From an uncultured Aquimarina sp. (GTDB taxonomy: Bacteria > Bacteroidota > Bacteroidia > Flavobacteriales > Flavobacteriaceae): a stretch of 64,000 nucleotides of DNA. The stretch spans positions 310,001-374,000 of the forward strand of contig CANMFM010000001.1 of assembly GCA_947497175.1 (NCBI GenBank), given 5' to 3'. Below, in pieces: positions 33,903-43,012 of this stretch. Below the pieces are notes generated by a model, which worked only from the letters and a program-made list of their open reading frames with translations, was not told the origin of the DNA and made no database searches. A program made the translations under genes and the position numbers. Every line of letters begins with the position of its first letter. Position 1 is the stretch's first letter.

Positions 33903-34396
33903 TTTGAGTATACTTTTTTTCCTTTTTGTAACCATTTTGCCCATTCTTTAGAATAGGCATGAACATTTTCGGTTATTTCTCCTTTTGGGTTGACTACAGT
34001 ATAATTTTTATTTTTCCATTCAAAAATACCACCATAGAGATTATAAACATTAATATAACCTGCCTTTTTAAGTTTTTCTGAAATATCTTCTGATCGAACT
34101 CCCAGACTACAGTATACTACAATGGTGTCCTTTTTGGGTATATTTTGTTTGGTAAATGAGCTTATTTTAAACGTGTTGAACCCCACAAATTTTGCATTTT
34201 TGATATGACTTACTTCGTATTCAATTTTTTCTCTGGCATCAAGAAGAACAATATGATCCTGAACACTCTTTACTTCATCGGCAGATATATACGGAATACT
34301 CTCATTATTATACTGCTGCAATATCTCTTCTAATGAGTTTTGTGCAATAGTACAATGAGCAACAAGTAGAACTATGTAAAATATTTTGAGTTTCAT
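33899..34396 (-). CDS. Secreted rhodanese-like protein
   Basis: A 165-residue protein with a signal peptide (MKLKIFYIVLLVAHCTIAQ) and one rhodanese domain (about 38-130). The active-site loop is YCSLGVRSE with C96, followed by AGYINVYNLYGGIFEW. It should be periplasmic, where it could carry sulphur or act as a Cys-based arsenical or phosphate binder. Its start directly follows the ArsS stop (TAA then ATG), and its end overlaps the TIGR04282-type start, so it is an integral operon member. Its role in arsenosugar formation is not known. Confidence 0.88.
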   Translation of the reverse strand: MKLKIFYIVLLVAHCTIAQNSLEEILQQYNNESIPYISADEVKSVQDHIVLLDAREKIEYEVSHIKNAKFVGFNTFKISSFTKQNIPKKDTIVVYCSLGVRSEDISEKLKKAGYINVYNLYGGIFEWKNKNYTVVNPKGEITENVHAYSKEWAKWLQKGKKVYSN

Positions 34397-35464
34397 TTAT
34401 GCAACGGTTCCCTGACAGCTACTTCCTGCTCCTGCGGTACAGCCATAACAATGTTGTGAGATCACGATATTTCTGTTTTGAAGCAACTCTTCATTGTACT
34501 CACTAATATGTTTCACTTTGCTGGCAACTTTGAGTCCAAGCATTTGATTAAAATCACAATCGTATAACCATCCGTCCCAACTTACTGAAATGGTATTGGT
34601 GCACATAACATTAGCTACCGCAGAAGGGTTGTAAGCATCTACTAATGCATACATATAGTCTTCGTAATTATCTGAAGCTATCAGATAATCTAAAAACCTG
34701 CTTATGGGTAAATTAGTAATCGCAAAAAGATTATGAAATTGAATATCAAAATCTTCGAGTAATGCTTTTTTAAAATCTTTTTCCATAGCAGTTTGATCTC
34801 CCGGTAAAAAGGCTCCAGATGGATTATAAACCAAGTCTAATCTCAAGGTACTATCGGGCATACCATATCCACGAGCATTAAGCTCTTGCAGAGCTTTAAT
34901 GGATTTATCAAAAACACCATCACCACGTTGTTTATCAGTTTTTCCCCGGGTCCAGTGCGGCATAGACGAAACTACATGAACATTATATTTTTTAAAGAAA
35001 TCCGGAAGGTCATGATACTTTTTATTAGCTCTAATTATTGTAAGGTTGCTTCTAACAATAAAATCTTTGATTCCGGCTTTGCTTGCTTCTTCTACGAACC
35101 ATCTGAAATTTGGATTCATTTCAGGAGCTCCTCCTGTCAAATCTAAGGTGTGTGCTCCTGTTTTTTTGATAACTTCAAGACATTGTTGCATGGTCTCTCT
35201 GGTCATAATTTCCTTCCGATCAGGTCCGGCATCTACATGGCAATGCTCACATACCTGATTACACATGTAGCCTACATTAATTTGCAGAATTTCGAGTGTA
35301 TTTGGCCGTAATGTTGAGTGACCAATTTCAGCAATTTTATCAGCAAATTTTGGTAATTCTCCATTTGCAAAAATTCCATTATTTAGAATCTCCAATTGTC
35401 TATTAGCGTTTGCTAGTTGATCGTTACGTTTATGAAGAGATTGTTTTATTTTAGCTTCAGACAT
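34397..35464 (-). CDS. arsS: Arsenosugar biosynthesis radical SAM protein ArsS
   Basis: A 355-residue radical SAM enzyme with the cluster motif CNQVCEHC (C68, C72, C75), the GGE-like motif LDLTGGAPEMNP, and a C-terminal Cys cluster (CYGCTAGAGSSC, plus upstream CTNT and YDCDFN) as in the TIGR04167/ArsS family. Known biochemistry of ArsS: it joins a 5'-deoxyadenosyl group from SAM to dimethylated trivalent arsenic, making the carbon-arsenic bond of arsenosugars. Its neighbours (peroxidase-like CMD protein upstream, rhodanese-like, TIGR04282-type, PNP and ArsM downstream) are the standard set. Junctions are tight, so one operon is likely. Confidence 0.95.
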   Translation of the reverse strand: MSEAKIKQSLHKRNDQLANANRQLEILNNGIFANGELPKFADKIAEIGHSTLRPNTLEILQINVGYMCNQVCEHCHVDAGPDRKEIMTRETMQQCLEVIKKTGAHTLDLTGGAPEMNPNFRWFVEEASKAGIKDFIVRSNLTIIRANKKYHDLPDFFKKYNVHVVSSMPHWTRGKTDKQRGDGVFDKSIKALQELNARGYGMPDSTLRLDLVYNPSGAFLPGDQTAMEKDFKKALLEDFDIQFHNLFAITNLPISRFLDYLIASDNYEDYMYALVDAYNPSAVANVMCTNTISVSWDGWLYDCDFNQMLGLKVASKVKHISEYNEELLQNRNIVISQHCYGCTAGAGSSCQGTVA

Positions 35465-35567
35465 CTTCTGTTCTTAGATTAGTATAGGTTTTGAACTATA
35501 TTCAAAATAGAGCATTTGACCATGTGAGCAAATGGTCAGTTACCTTAGCAAAGGCTAAAGTATGTAT

Positions 35568-35903
35568 TCACATTTCCAATTTATTCACTTTATTCATCAT
35601 CATTACTCCATGTACTAAAGTAGCACCACTTTTTATGGCTGCTCCCACATGTATAGCTTCCATCATTTCTTCTTTGGTTACTCCTCGTTCTAGCGTATCC
35701 TTTGTATACGCATCTATGCAATAAGGACACTGTTCGGTATGGGCAACAGCTAAAGCAATTAAAGACTTTTCGCGAGCGGTTAATGCACCTTCTTCAAATA
35801 CTTTTCCGTAATAGTCAAAGAATTTAGTACCTAATTCTTCACTCCATTCAGTGATTTTCCCAAATTTTCTTAGATCAGCAGGATCATAATATGTTTTTGA
35901 CAT
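35568..35903 (-). CDS. Arsenosugar biosynthesis-associated peroxidase-like protein (CMD family)
   Basis: A 111-residue AhpD/carboxymuconolactone-decarboxylase-fold protein: ALAVAHTEQCPYCIDAYT with the CxxC pair C59/C62. AhpD-type peroxidases have a His four residues after the second Cys; here that region reads IDAYT, so the canonical His is absent, while H55 lies just before the pair. The protein is the first gene of the ArsS operon. It may reduce an oxidised arsenical or a peroxide with its dithiol; this is inference. Relatives in ArsS clusters sometimes carry selenocysteine, but this one uses ordinary Cys codons. Confidence 0.9.
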   Translation of the reverse strand: MSKTYYDPADLRKFGKITEWSEELGTKFFDYYGKVFEEGALTAREKSLIALAVAHTEQCPYCIDAYTKDTLERGVTKEEMMEAIHVGAAIKSGATLVHGVMMMNKVNKLEM

Positions 35904-35950
35904 GTTTCTGTATATTTTTTGGTTACAGACATATATCTATGTCGTGATTA

Positions 35951-35962
35951 ATGTATCGATAC
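35951..35962. promoter_or_regulatory. Palindromic candidate operator upstream of the ArsS operon (site B)
   Basis: ATGTATCGATAC contains the 10-bp perfect palindrome GTATCGATAC (35953-35962), 50 bases before the start codon of the first operon gene. It matches 12 bases of site A at 28211. Confidence 0.4.
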
Positions 35963-36130
35963 TTACAATAAAAACTATTTTACCTTATAAAAAGGATTAA
36001 AACTTTTAATACATAAGTGAAATATAAGGCAAAGTACAATTATTGGTATTTTTTTATCATTTTTTTATCAATTAAATTACTTGTATTGTACTTTTAGACA
36101 TATATATGAAACTTCAGAAACTTTCTACCT

Positions 36131-38485
36131 ATGATGAGGCAAAAAAATTTTTACCAAAATATCGTTTTCGCTGAAAATTCGATAATACAAACGCTTGCAT
36201 TTTTTTGTACGGCACTTTTGTTTAGTTCGATGAACGTATTCTCTCAGAATTCTTTAACTTCTAATGCATCAGGAATTATAAAGAATGACATGATAGAAAA
36301 AAAAATAGATTCTCTAGTGTCTTTAATGACACTTAAGGAGAAAATAGGGCAGCTCGTTTTGTACAGTGGAAGCTGGGATGTTACGGGTCCGCCGTCTGAT
36401 GTAGGAAATAAAGAAAAATATGAGAAACTTAAAAATGGCGAAGTAGGAGCCATGCTCAATGTGGTTTCTGTAGCAGGCACTATAGAATTACAAAAGGCAG
36501 TAATTGAGAATTCTCGTTTAAAAATCCCGTTGCTTTTTGGTTACGATGTTATTCATGGTTTTAAGACTATTTTTCCTGTTCCGTTAGCAGAAAGCGCGAG
36601 TTGGGATCTTGAGGCGATAAGAACCTCTTCTTCGATTGCTGCTAAAGAAGCCACGGCTTCGGGTATTAATTGGGCTTATGGACCTATGGTTGATATTTCT
36701 AGAGATGCCCGATGGGGTAGAGTTATGGAAGGTGCTGGCGAAGATCCTTTTTTAGGATCTAAAATAGCAGTGGCCAGAGTTGAAGGGTTTCAGGGCAATG
36801 ATCTTTCTAATAATTCAACTTTGGCGGCATGTGCTAAACATTTTGCAGCGTATGGATTTGCCGAAGGAGGAAGAGATTATAACACAGTAAGCATCGGGGA
36901 GTTCGAGCTTCATAATACGGTTTTACCCCCCTTTAAAGCTGCGGCAAAAGCTGGTGTAGCAACAATGATGAATGCTTTTAACGAAATTGACGGGATACCC
37001 GCCACCGGTCATAAAGAATTGCAGAGAGCTATTTTAAAAGAATCGTGGGATTGGGATGGATTTATTGTTTCAGACTGGGCATCTATTGCAGAAATGATAC
37101 CGCACGGCTATGCCAAAGACAAAAAACATGCAGCCGAGCGTGCAATAATTGCAGGTAGTGATATGGATATGGAGGGAAGAGTCTACGAGATTGGATTAGA
37201 GCAATTGGTAAAAGAAGGTACAATAGATGAGAAATTAATCGAAGATGCCGTTAGACGAATACTTCGGTTGAAGTATAAATTAGGATTATTTGATGATCCA
37301 TATAAATATTGTGACAAAGAGCGTGAAAAAAATGATGTTTATACTAAAGAGAATTTAGAAGCGTCAAGAGACGTAGCTAAAAAATCTATTGTATTGCTGA
37401 AGAATGATAATGAGATATTACCTCTTAAAAAAGAGATAAAGAGTATTGCCGTTATTGGGGCTTTGGCTAATGATAAAGATACTCCAATCGGTAGCTGGAG
37501 AGCTATGGCTACTGCAAACTCAGCAATTTCACTACTCGAGGGGATTAAAACAGCTGTCCCTAAAACCGTAAAGATCTCATATGCTAAAGGAGTCGAAGTG
37601 GGTATTGGTAAGCGAAGTTTTATTAGAGAGTTAGAGATTAATCGAAAAGATGTAACGGGGATTTCTGAAGCAGTACGTATTGCCAAAGATGCAGAAGTTG
37701 TAGTTTTAGCAATAGGTGAAGAAGCTTTTCAATCTGGCGAAGGTAGAAGTCAGGTAAGTATAACTCTGTCAATGCCTCAACAAAAACTTTTTGAAGCGGT
37801 ATGGGCCGTAAATAAAAATATCGTAGTTGTTTTAATGAACGGTAGACCTATCGCAATAGGGGATATTGCAATAAAGGCGTCGGCCATACTTGAAACCTGG
37901 CATTTGGGATCTGAATCCGGCAACGCCATAGCAGATGTTTTATTTGGAGAGTACAACCCATCGGGAAAATTACCGGTTTCATTTCCGCGTAGTGTTGGTC
38001 AGATGCCGCTGTATTACAACATAAAAAATACAGGGAGGCCTTCTAGAACAGATGATATGGTATTTTGGTCACATTATACTGATGAGAAGAATGAAGCTTT
38101 ATTTCCATTTGGACACGGATTGAGTTATACTTCTTTTGATTACAAAAATCTAGAATTGAGCACCTCTTCTTTTACCTCAGGTGATACCATTACTGTTTCG
38201 GTTACTCTAGCCAATACCGGGAAACGAAAAGGTAAAGAAGTCGTACAATTATACATTCAGGATCTTGTAGGTAGTATAACTCGACCAATAAAAGAATTAA
38301 AGGGTTTTGAACTTGTAGAACTCGAAGCCGGAAAAAGCAAAAAAGTCTCTTTTATTATTAATGAAGAAACGATTCAGTTTTATACAGCCAATAAAAAGTG
38401 GGAAGCCGAACCAGGACAATTTAAAGTATTTGTAGGCGGAAGCTCCATAACATCACTGGAGGCTAATTTTTCTTTTGAAAAATAA
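36131..38485 (+). CDS. bglX: GH3 beta-glucosidase (BglX-like), secreted
   Basis: A 784-residue protein with an N-terminal secretion signal (hydrophobic core about 21-37, cut near FSQ). It has the GH3 N-terminal TIM barrel (nucleophile D315 in FIVSDWAS), the second GH3 domain (about 400-620, with GEEAFQSGEGRSQ supplying acid/base Glu candidates) and a fibronectin-III-like C-terminus (about 690-780). Landmarks KHFAAYG and GPMVDISRDARWGRVMEGAGEDP are typical of periplasmic BglX. It releases terminal beta-glucose. The gene opens a glycoside utilisation locus. A LacI-type operator-like sequence lies within its first codons (36182-36201), which could act as a roadblock site. Confidence 0.93.
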   Translation: MMRQKNFYQNIVFAENSIIQTLAFFCTALLFSSMNVFSQNSLTSNASGIIKNDMIEKKIDSLVSLMTLKEKIGQLVLYSGSWDVTGPPSDVGNKEKYEKLKNGEVGAMLNVVSVAGTIELQKAVIENSRLKIPLLFGYDVIHGFKTIFPVPLAESASWDLEAIRTSSSIAAKEATASGINWAYGPMVDISRDARWGRVMEGAGEDPFLGSKIAVARVEGFQGNDLSNNSTLAACAKHFAAYGFAEGGRDYNTVSIGEFELHNTVLPPFKAAAKAGVATMMNAFNEIDGIPATGHKELQRAILKESWDWDGFIVSDWASIAEMIPHGYAKDKKHAAERAIIAGSDMDMEGRVYEIGLEQLVKEGTIDEKLIEDAVRRILRLKYKLGLFDDPYKYCDKEREKNDVYTKENLEASRDVAKKSIVLLKNDNEILPLKKEIKSIAVIGALANDKDTPIGSWRAMATANSAISLLEGIKTAVPKTVKISYAKGVEVGIGKRSFIRELEINRKDVTGISEAVRIAKDAEVVVLAIGEEAFQSGEGRSQVSITLSMPQQKLFEAVWAVNKNIVVVLMNGRPIAIGDIAIKASAILETWHLGSESGNAIADVLFGEYNPSGKLPVSFPRSVGQMPLYYNIKNTGRPSRTDDMVFWSHYTDEKNEALFPFGHGLSYTSFDYKNLELSTSSFTSGDTITVSVTLANTGKRKGKEVVQLYIQDLVGSITRPIKELKGFELVELEAGKSKKVSFIINEETIQFYTANKKWEAEPGQFKVFVGGSSITSLEANFSFEK
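36182..36201. promoter_or_regulatory. LacI-type operator-like site (site 1), inside the GH3 signal-peptide region
   Basis: ATAATACAAACG followed by CTTGCATT. The 12-base ATAATACAAACG core is identical at 40780 and 60310, and the layout with a central CG fits LacI-family operators. Confidence 0.5.
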
Positions 38486-38654
38486 ACCTTCTTATATGCA
38501 CAGTTGTGTCTCAAAATATGTCGTTTGTCGTTATAAGTATACAAAGTGTAGTCTTAAGCGACTATAGATTCAGAAAAAAGCTTACTTTAGACTCCAAAGA
38601 AAATTTGGTTGATATTCTTTTACGTCTTAAATACGAAATGCCAAAATTGAGGTT

Positions 38655-39692
38655 ATGAGGAAAAAAGTTACCCTTAAACAGCTTGCAAAAGAGTTGAACT
38701 TATCAATATCTACGGTTTCAAAATCATTAAAAAATGATCCCGAAATTAGTGACAAAACTATTAATAGGGTTCATGAATTGGCTAGTTTCTATAATTACAA
38801 GCCCAATGCTTTAGCAGTAAGTTTGAAGAGCAGTAAAACTAAAACCATTGGAATTATTCTGCCAGAAATTCTTAATCATTTTTTTGCTAAAGCGTTGTTT
38901 GGGATAGAGCAAGAGGCATCAAAAAGTGGGTATAAAATTGTTACATGTATCACCAATGAATCTTATAAGAAAGAAGTAGAATATGTAGAAATGCTAAATT
39001 ATAGTAGCGTTGATGGTTTTATAGTGGCCCTAAGCCAGGAAACACAGGTGTTTAATAAGTTTGATCATTATCAGGCTCTAAAAAGGGATAATGTGCCCGT
39101 AGTAATGTTTGATCGTGTTAGCGACGAGATTGATTGCGATAAAGTAATCGTAGATGATAAAGAGGCTTCAAAAAATGCGATTCAATACCTTATCGATACG
39201 GGATGTAAAAAGATTGCAGTAATTACGACTATCAGTGATTTAAGTGTAGCAAAATTGCGATTAGAAGGCGCAAGAGAGGTTGTAGAGGCTAACAATCAGA
39301 TTTCTTTGGTAGAGTTAGCAGTAAAAGACACTATAATAGAAGTGTCGGTCAATGAAGCTAATACTGTTGAAAAAGAAATAGAAGAGTTTTTAAAGAATAA
39401 TGATATTGATGCAGTTCTTGGTTTAGATGAGACTGCTGCTGCTATAACTATAAACATGTCTCATAAGTTGGGATATAAAATTCCGGAAGATATCTCGGTG
39501 ATTGGATTTACAGACGGTTTGTTGTCAAAACATTCGTATCCCAAATTGACCACTGTTTCTCAGCATGCAGAAGAATTAGGAGCCAGAGCAGCTCAAATTT
39601 TGCTAAATCAATTGGATCATTTTGTCGAAAATTATCAAAGAAAAACGGAGGTGGTTAAGACATCATTAATTCAAAGAGATTCTACGAATTAA
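38655..39692 (+). CDS. LacI-family transcriptional regulator (first)
   Basis: A 345-residue LacI/GalR-type repressor. The DNA-binding helix-turn-helix (LKQLAKELNLSISTVSKSL, residues 5-23) and hinge (YKPNALAVSL) are followed by a periplasmic-binding-like effector domain (TIGIILPEILNHFF to LIQRDS). It is transcribed in the same direction as the GH3 gene after a 169-base gap and converges on a second LacI gene with a 5-base gap. It probably controls part of the glycoside locus; the ligand is likely a sugar of this pathway. Confidence 0.93.
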   Translation: MRKKVTLKQLAKELNLSISTVSKSLKNDPEISDKTINRVHELASFYNYKPNALAVSLKSSKTKTIGIILPEILNHFFAKALFGIEQEASKSGYKIVTCITNESYKKEVEYVEMLNYSSVDGFIVALSQETQVFNKFDHYQALKRDNVPVVMFDRVSDEIDCDKVIVDDKEASKNAIQYLIDTGCKKIAVITTISDLSVAKLRLEGAREVVEANNQISLVELAVKDTIIEVSVNEANTVEKEIEEFLKNNDIDAVLGLDETAAAITINMSHKLGYKIPEDISVIGFTDGLLSKHSYPKLTTVSQHAEELGARAAQILLNQLDHFVENYQRKTEVVKTSLIQRDSTN

Positions 39693-39697
39693 GCCAA

Positions 39698-40726
39698 TCA
39701 AGTACTATCTCTTAACACCAACTTGGTTTTTAATTTGATTACATTTTTGAGGTGGGGTTCGTTGGGCTCATTAAATTGTTTTATTAATAATTCTGCTGCT
39801 TTTTGCCCCATGACATAGGTTGGTTGGGCTATACAGGTCATAGACGGAACATAAACTTCTCCTAAACCCAAATCTCCAAAACCAATAACCGAGATATCTT
39901 CCGGAATTTTATAGCCTGATTTTAAAAGTGTTTTCATTGAGAGTAGGCCATAATTATCGGTACATGCAAAAACGGCGTCAGGTTGTATAGGAATGTTATT
40001 GAAAAAATTCTGTATTTCTATATCTTCATATTCCCGATCCAGAGATTTACAGTGAAGGATTAACTCTTCTCGAATAGTCATATTGTATTTTTTCATAGCC
40101 TCTAAATACCCTTTAAAGCGATCCTGAAACACCTTTTTTTCAATAATTCCACCAATAAATGCTATGTTTTTCTTTCCTTTTTTAATTAGAAATTCGACAG
40201 CATTAAAAGAAGCTTTATCATCATCTATCAAAACATGATCTGCACCTTGAACCTCTTCTCTGATATTATCAAATAAAACAACAGGAATCCCTTGTTGAAT
40301 AACATTTTTGATATGAGTGAATATCTCGGTTTCATGAGTTGGTGATAAGATAATACCATCTACTAACCCTCGTTCAAAAGCAATAAGATTGTCTCTTTCA
40401 AATTCAAATGAGTTTCTTGAAGAACTGATAAGTATTTTGTAATTATGCTCTCTAGCGTAATCATCAATACCTCTACAAACTTCTATAAAAAATGGTTCAT
40501 CATATCGAGGAATAATAACTCCAATGATATTTGTTTTTCCAGAACTCAGGCTTTTGGCTATTTGATTGGGCATATACCCCATTGATTTTGCCATTTTTAA
40601 AACTTTTTCTCTAGTGCTTAGCTTAACCCTCGGGTTTTCGTCTAAAGCTCTAGAGACTGTGGCAATAGAAACATTAAGTTTTCTGGCAATATCCTCAAGT
40701 TTTACCCTTCTTTTTTTTAAAGGCAT
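39698..40726 (-). CDS. LacI-family transcriptional regulator (second)
   Basis: A 342-residue LacI/GalR-type regulator with HTH VKLEDIARKLNVSIATVSRAL (residues 8-28), hinge MPNQIAKSLSSG and effector domain (IIGVIIPRYDEPFF to LVLRDS). It is divergent from the GH13 gene. A 24-bp near-perfect operator lies 53 bases before its start codon (40779-40802), so it probably represses itself and perhaps the GH13 gene. The same operator core occurs at the GH3 and glycerol fusion genes, making this the best candidate regulator of the whole locus. Confidence 0.93.
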   Translation of the reverse strand: MPLKKRRVKLEDIARKLNVSIATVSRALDENPRVKLSTREKVLKMAKSMGYMPNQIAKSLSSGKTNIIGVIIPRYDEPFFIEVCRGIDDYAREHNYKILISSSRNSFEFERDNLIAFERGLVDGIILSPTHETEIFTHIKNVIQQGIPVVLFDNIREEVQGADHVLIDDDKASFNAVEFLIKKGKKNIAFIGGIIEKKVFQDRFKGYLEAMKKYNMTIREELILHCKSLDREYEDIEIQNFFNNIPIQPDAVFACTDNYGLLSMKTLLKSGYKIPEDISVIGFGDLGLGEVYVPSMTCIAQPTYVMGQKAAELLIKQFNEPNEPHLKNVIKLKTKLVLRDST

Positions 40727-41070
40727 TTGTGTTTACGTTAAAAAATTATTATTAAAACATCATTTTTGTTAAAAATTTAATAATACAAACGGTTGTATTA
40801 TTTAAATCGGCATGTTGCTTTACAATTGTATGAATAGTTTAGTAATTTGTAATAGTTATAATCGATTTTTGAACAATTAACAAAATACCTACTTGTAAAT
40901 TAATAGTATCGTAATATCCTCCCCAAAAGACTCTTGCGTTCAAAATACATTATGACCACGGTAATATGGACAAATAGTGTTTGACTAGTAAATATAAACA
41001 TTATTTGAAATGCAGTACGGAGATTAAATATAAAATTACTCTAATTTTTAAAGATTTAAACCTGAATTGC
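40727..41070. other. Divergent regulatory region of the second LacI and GH13 genes
   Basis: 344 bases holding the LacI-type operator at 40779-40802. A TTG at 40981 opens the GH13 frame 30 codons early, but the translated extension has no resemblance to GH13 N-termini. No other gene is evident. Confidence 0.55.
40779..40802. promoter_or_regulatory. LacI-type operator (site 2), 24-bp inverted repeat
   Basis: AATAATACAA (40779-40788) and TTGTATTATT (40793-40802) are perfect reverse complements around a central ACGG. The symmetric CG-centred form is classic for LacI-family proteins. Confidence 0.75.
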
Positions 41071-42729
41071 ATGGAGTTATCTTGGTTCAAAAAAGGAACT
41101 ATTTATCAAATATACCCGAGAAGTTTTAACGATAGTAATGCTGATGGCATAGGGGATTTGAGAGGGATTATTGAAAAATTAGATTACTTGCAAAGTCTCA
41201 ATGTAGATATCTTGTGGTTAAGCCCGATTTTTAGCTCGCCTAATGATGATAATGGATATGATATCAGTGATTATTGTGCAATAATGCCCGAGTTTGGTAA
41301 TATGAGTGATTTTGAAGAGTTGCTTCAGAAAACTCATGACAAAGGGATGCGATTGATTCTGGACTTAGTAGCTAATCATTGTTCTGATGAACACATGTGG
41401 TTTGAAGAAGCAAAGAAATCAAAAGATAATCCATATAGAGATTATTTTCACTGGAAAAAACCCTCTGCAGAAGGAGGTCCTCCCAATAATTGGAAATCCT
41501 TTTTTGGAGGAAGCGCTTGGGAATATGATTCGGCATCTGGAGAATACTATTTACACCTTTTTACAAAAAAACAACCGGATCTCAATTGGGAGAACCCAAA
41601 AGTAAGAGAAGAGATATACAATGCCATGAAATTTTGGTTAGACAAAGGTGTAGATGGATTTAGAATGGATGTTATTCCTTTAATTTCAAAACGAGAAGGA
41701 TACCCAGATGCTCCAGACGTTGGTTTTAGAAAAATTATTGAAAATGTATATGCCAATGGGCCAAGGCTTCATGAATTTTTGAAGGAAATGAACACAACTG
41801 TAATTAGTCACTATGATGCATTTTCTCTGGCTGAAGGCGTAGGAATCAACTATGAAAATGCAAGTTTGTATATTGACTATGATCGTAAGGAACTCGATAT
41901 GTTATACCATTTTGATATTCTGGAATGCACTATAGTTAATGGAAAATTTGAAGAGGCTTCTTCATTTGACCTGCCTCATATGAAAAGCATTTTTAAGCGA
42001 TGGAGAGACGCTGTACATAAAAAAGGATGGTTAGCTAATGCTATGGGAAATCATGACTTTGCGCGAATGGTATCTAGATTTGGCAACGATGATAAGTATT
42101 GGTCACAATCAGCCAAGATGCTATTGATTATGCAAGCTACTCAAAATGGCACATTAAATATTTATCAAGGCGATGAAATAGGAATGACCAATATAACATT
42201 AGACACTATCGATGAGGTGCGAGATGTACAGTCTTTAAATTTCTATAAAGAAAACTTAGAAACCAGAAAATATTCAAACGAGTCAGCATTTAAAATGATT
42301 AATAAAGAAGGGAGAGATAATGCAAGAACCCCCATACAATGGAACAACGAAAAACATGCAGGTTTTTCCAGTAAAACTCCATGGCTAAAAGTGAACCCTA
42401 ATTATAAAGAAATTAATGTAGCTAAACAAAATAGCGACCCAGATTCGATATTGAACTTTTATAGAAACCTCTTAAAAATAAGAAAACAACATGATGTTTT
42501 TGTATATGGTGATTTTGAAGAGTTAGATTTTGATAACCCAAATCTGTATATGTACAAAAAAACATATGGTCATAAAAAAATAAAGGTGTTGTTAAACTTT
42601 AGCACTTTGATTCATGATGTAAATTCAAATGAAGGTGCAGAAGCGTTGATCAATAACTATGACGATTTAATAATTGATAACGGTTGTATTAAGCTTCAGC
42701 CTTATCAAGGTGTAATTTTAGAATTATAA
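41071..42729 (+). CDS. GH13 alpha-glucosidase (oligo-1,6-glucosidase type)
   Basis: The ATG at 41071 gives 552 residues beginning MELSWFKKGTIYQIYPRSF, the normal GH13_31-type start. The catalytic residues are present: nucleophile D200 (GFRMDVIPL), acid/base E255 (FSLAEGVG) and D329 (GNHDFARMVSRFG). QPDLNWENP is the subfamily signature. The residue after the nucleophile is Val, as in alpha-1,6-specific isomaltases, whereas alpha-1,4 enzymes have Thr/Ala there. No signal peptide is seen, so it works in the cytoplasm on imported alpha-glucosides. It should release glucose; together with the glycerol kinase fusion gene it could split a glucosylglycerol. It is under the shared LacI-type operator. 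Confidence 0.93.
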   Translation: MELSWFKKGTIYQIYPRSFNDSNADGIGDLRGIIEKLDYLQSLNVDILWLSPIFSSPNDDNGYDISDYCAIMPEFGNMSDFEELLQKTHDKGMRLILDLVANHCSDEHMWFEEAKKSKDNPYRDYFHWKKPSAEGGPPNNWKSFFGGSAWEYDSASGEYYLHLFTKKQPDLNWENPKVREEIYNAMKFWLDKGVDGFRMDVIPLISKREGYPDAPDVGFRKIIENVYANGPRLHEFLKEMNTTVISHYDAFSLAEGVGINYENASLYIDYDRKELDMLYHFDILECTIVNGKFEEASSFDLPHMKSIFKRWRDAVHKKGWLANAMGNHDFARMVSRFGNDDKYWSQSAKMLLIMQATQNGTLNIYQGDEIGMTNITLDTIDEVRDVQSLNFYKENLETRKYSNESAFKMINKEGRDNARTPIQWNNEKHAGFSSKTPWLKVNPNYKEINVAKQNSDPDSILNFYRNLLKIRKQHDVFVYGDFEELDFDNPNLYMYKKTYGHKKIKVLLNFSTLIHDVNSNEGAEALINNYDDLIIDNGCIKLQPYQGVILEL

Positions 42730-43012
42730 TTAAAATACAAATATGATTTACTGTAGAAAGTGAACTTAGTTTTTGTTTGTTAGCAGGGAGGCTTTTACAA
42801 TAAAAAACTTCCCTAAGGTGTAGCAGTTGGGGCATCTATTTTTTTTGTAACTTTTAGTTTTGAAATATTGGTTTATAGTTACAGAATTAGTCAAATGTGG
42901 TAAAAAGACTTAGATGTCCCGTTGTTACTAATAAGCAAATTACTCTTTCTTATTACAAAAAGATAAAAACTTAAATAGCGAAACAATTCAAATTTAAACC
43001 AAACACTATATT

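Noticed and set aside
40981..41070. TTG start of the GH13 gene at 40981
   Set aside because: The 30 extra residues do not resemble the family; the ATG at 41071 gives the standard N-terminus.
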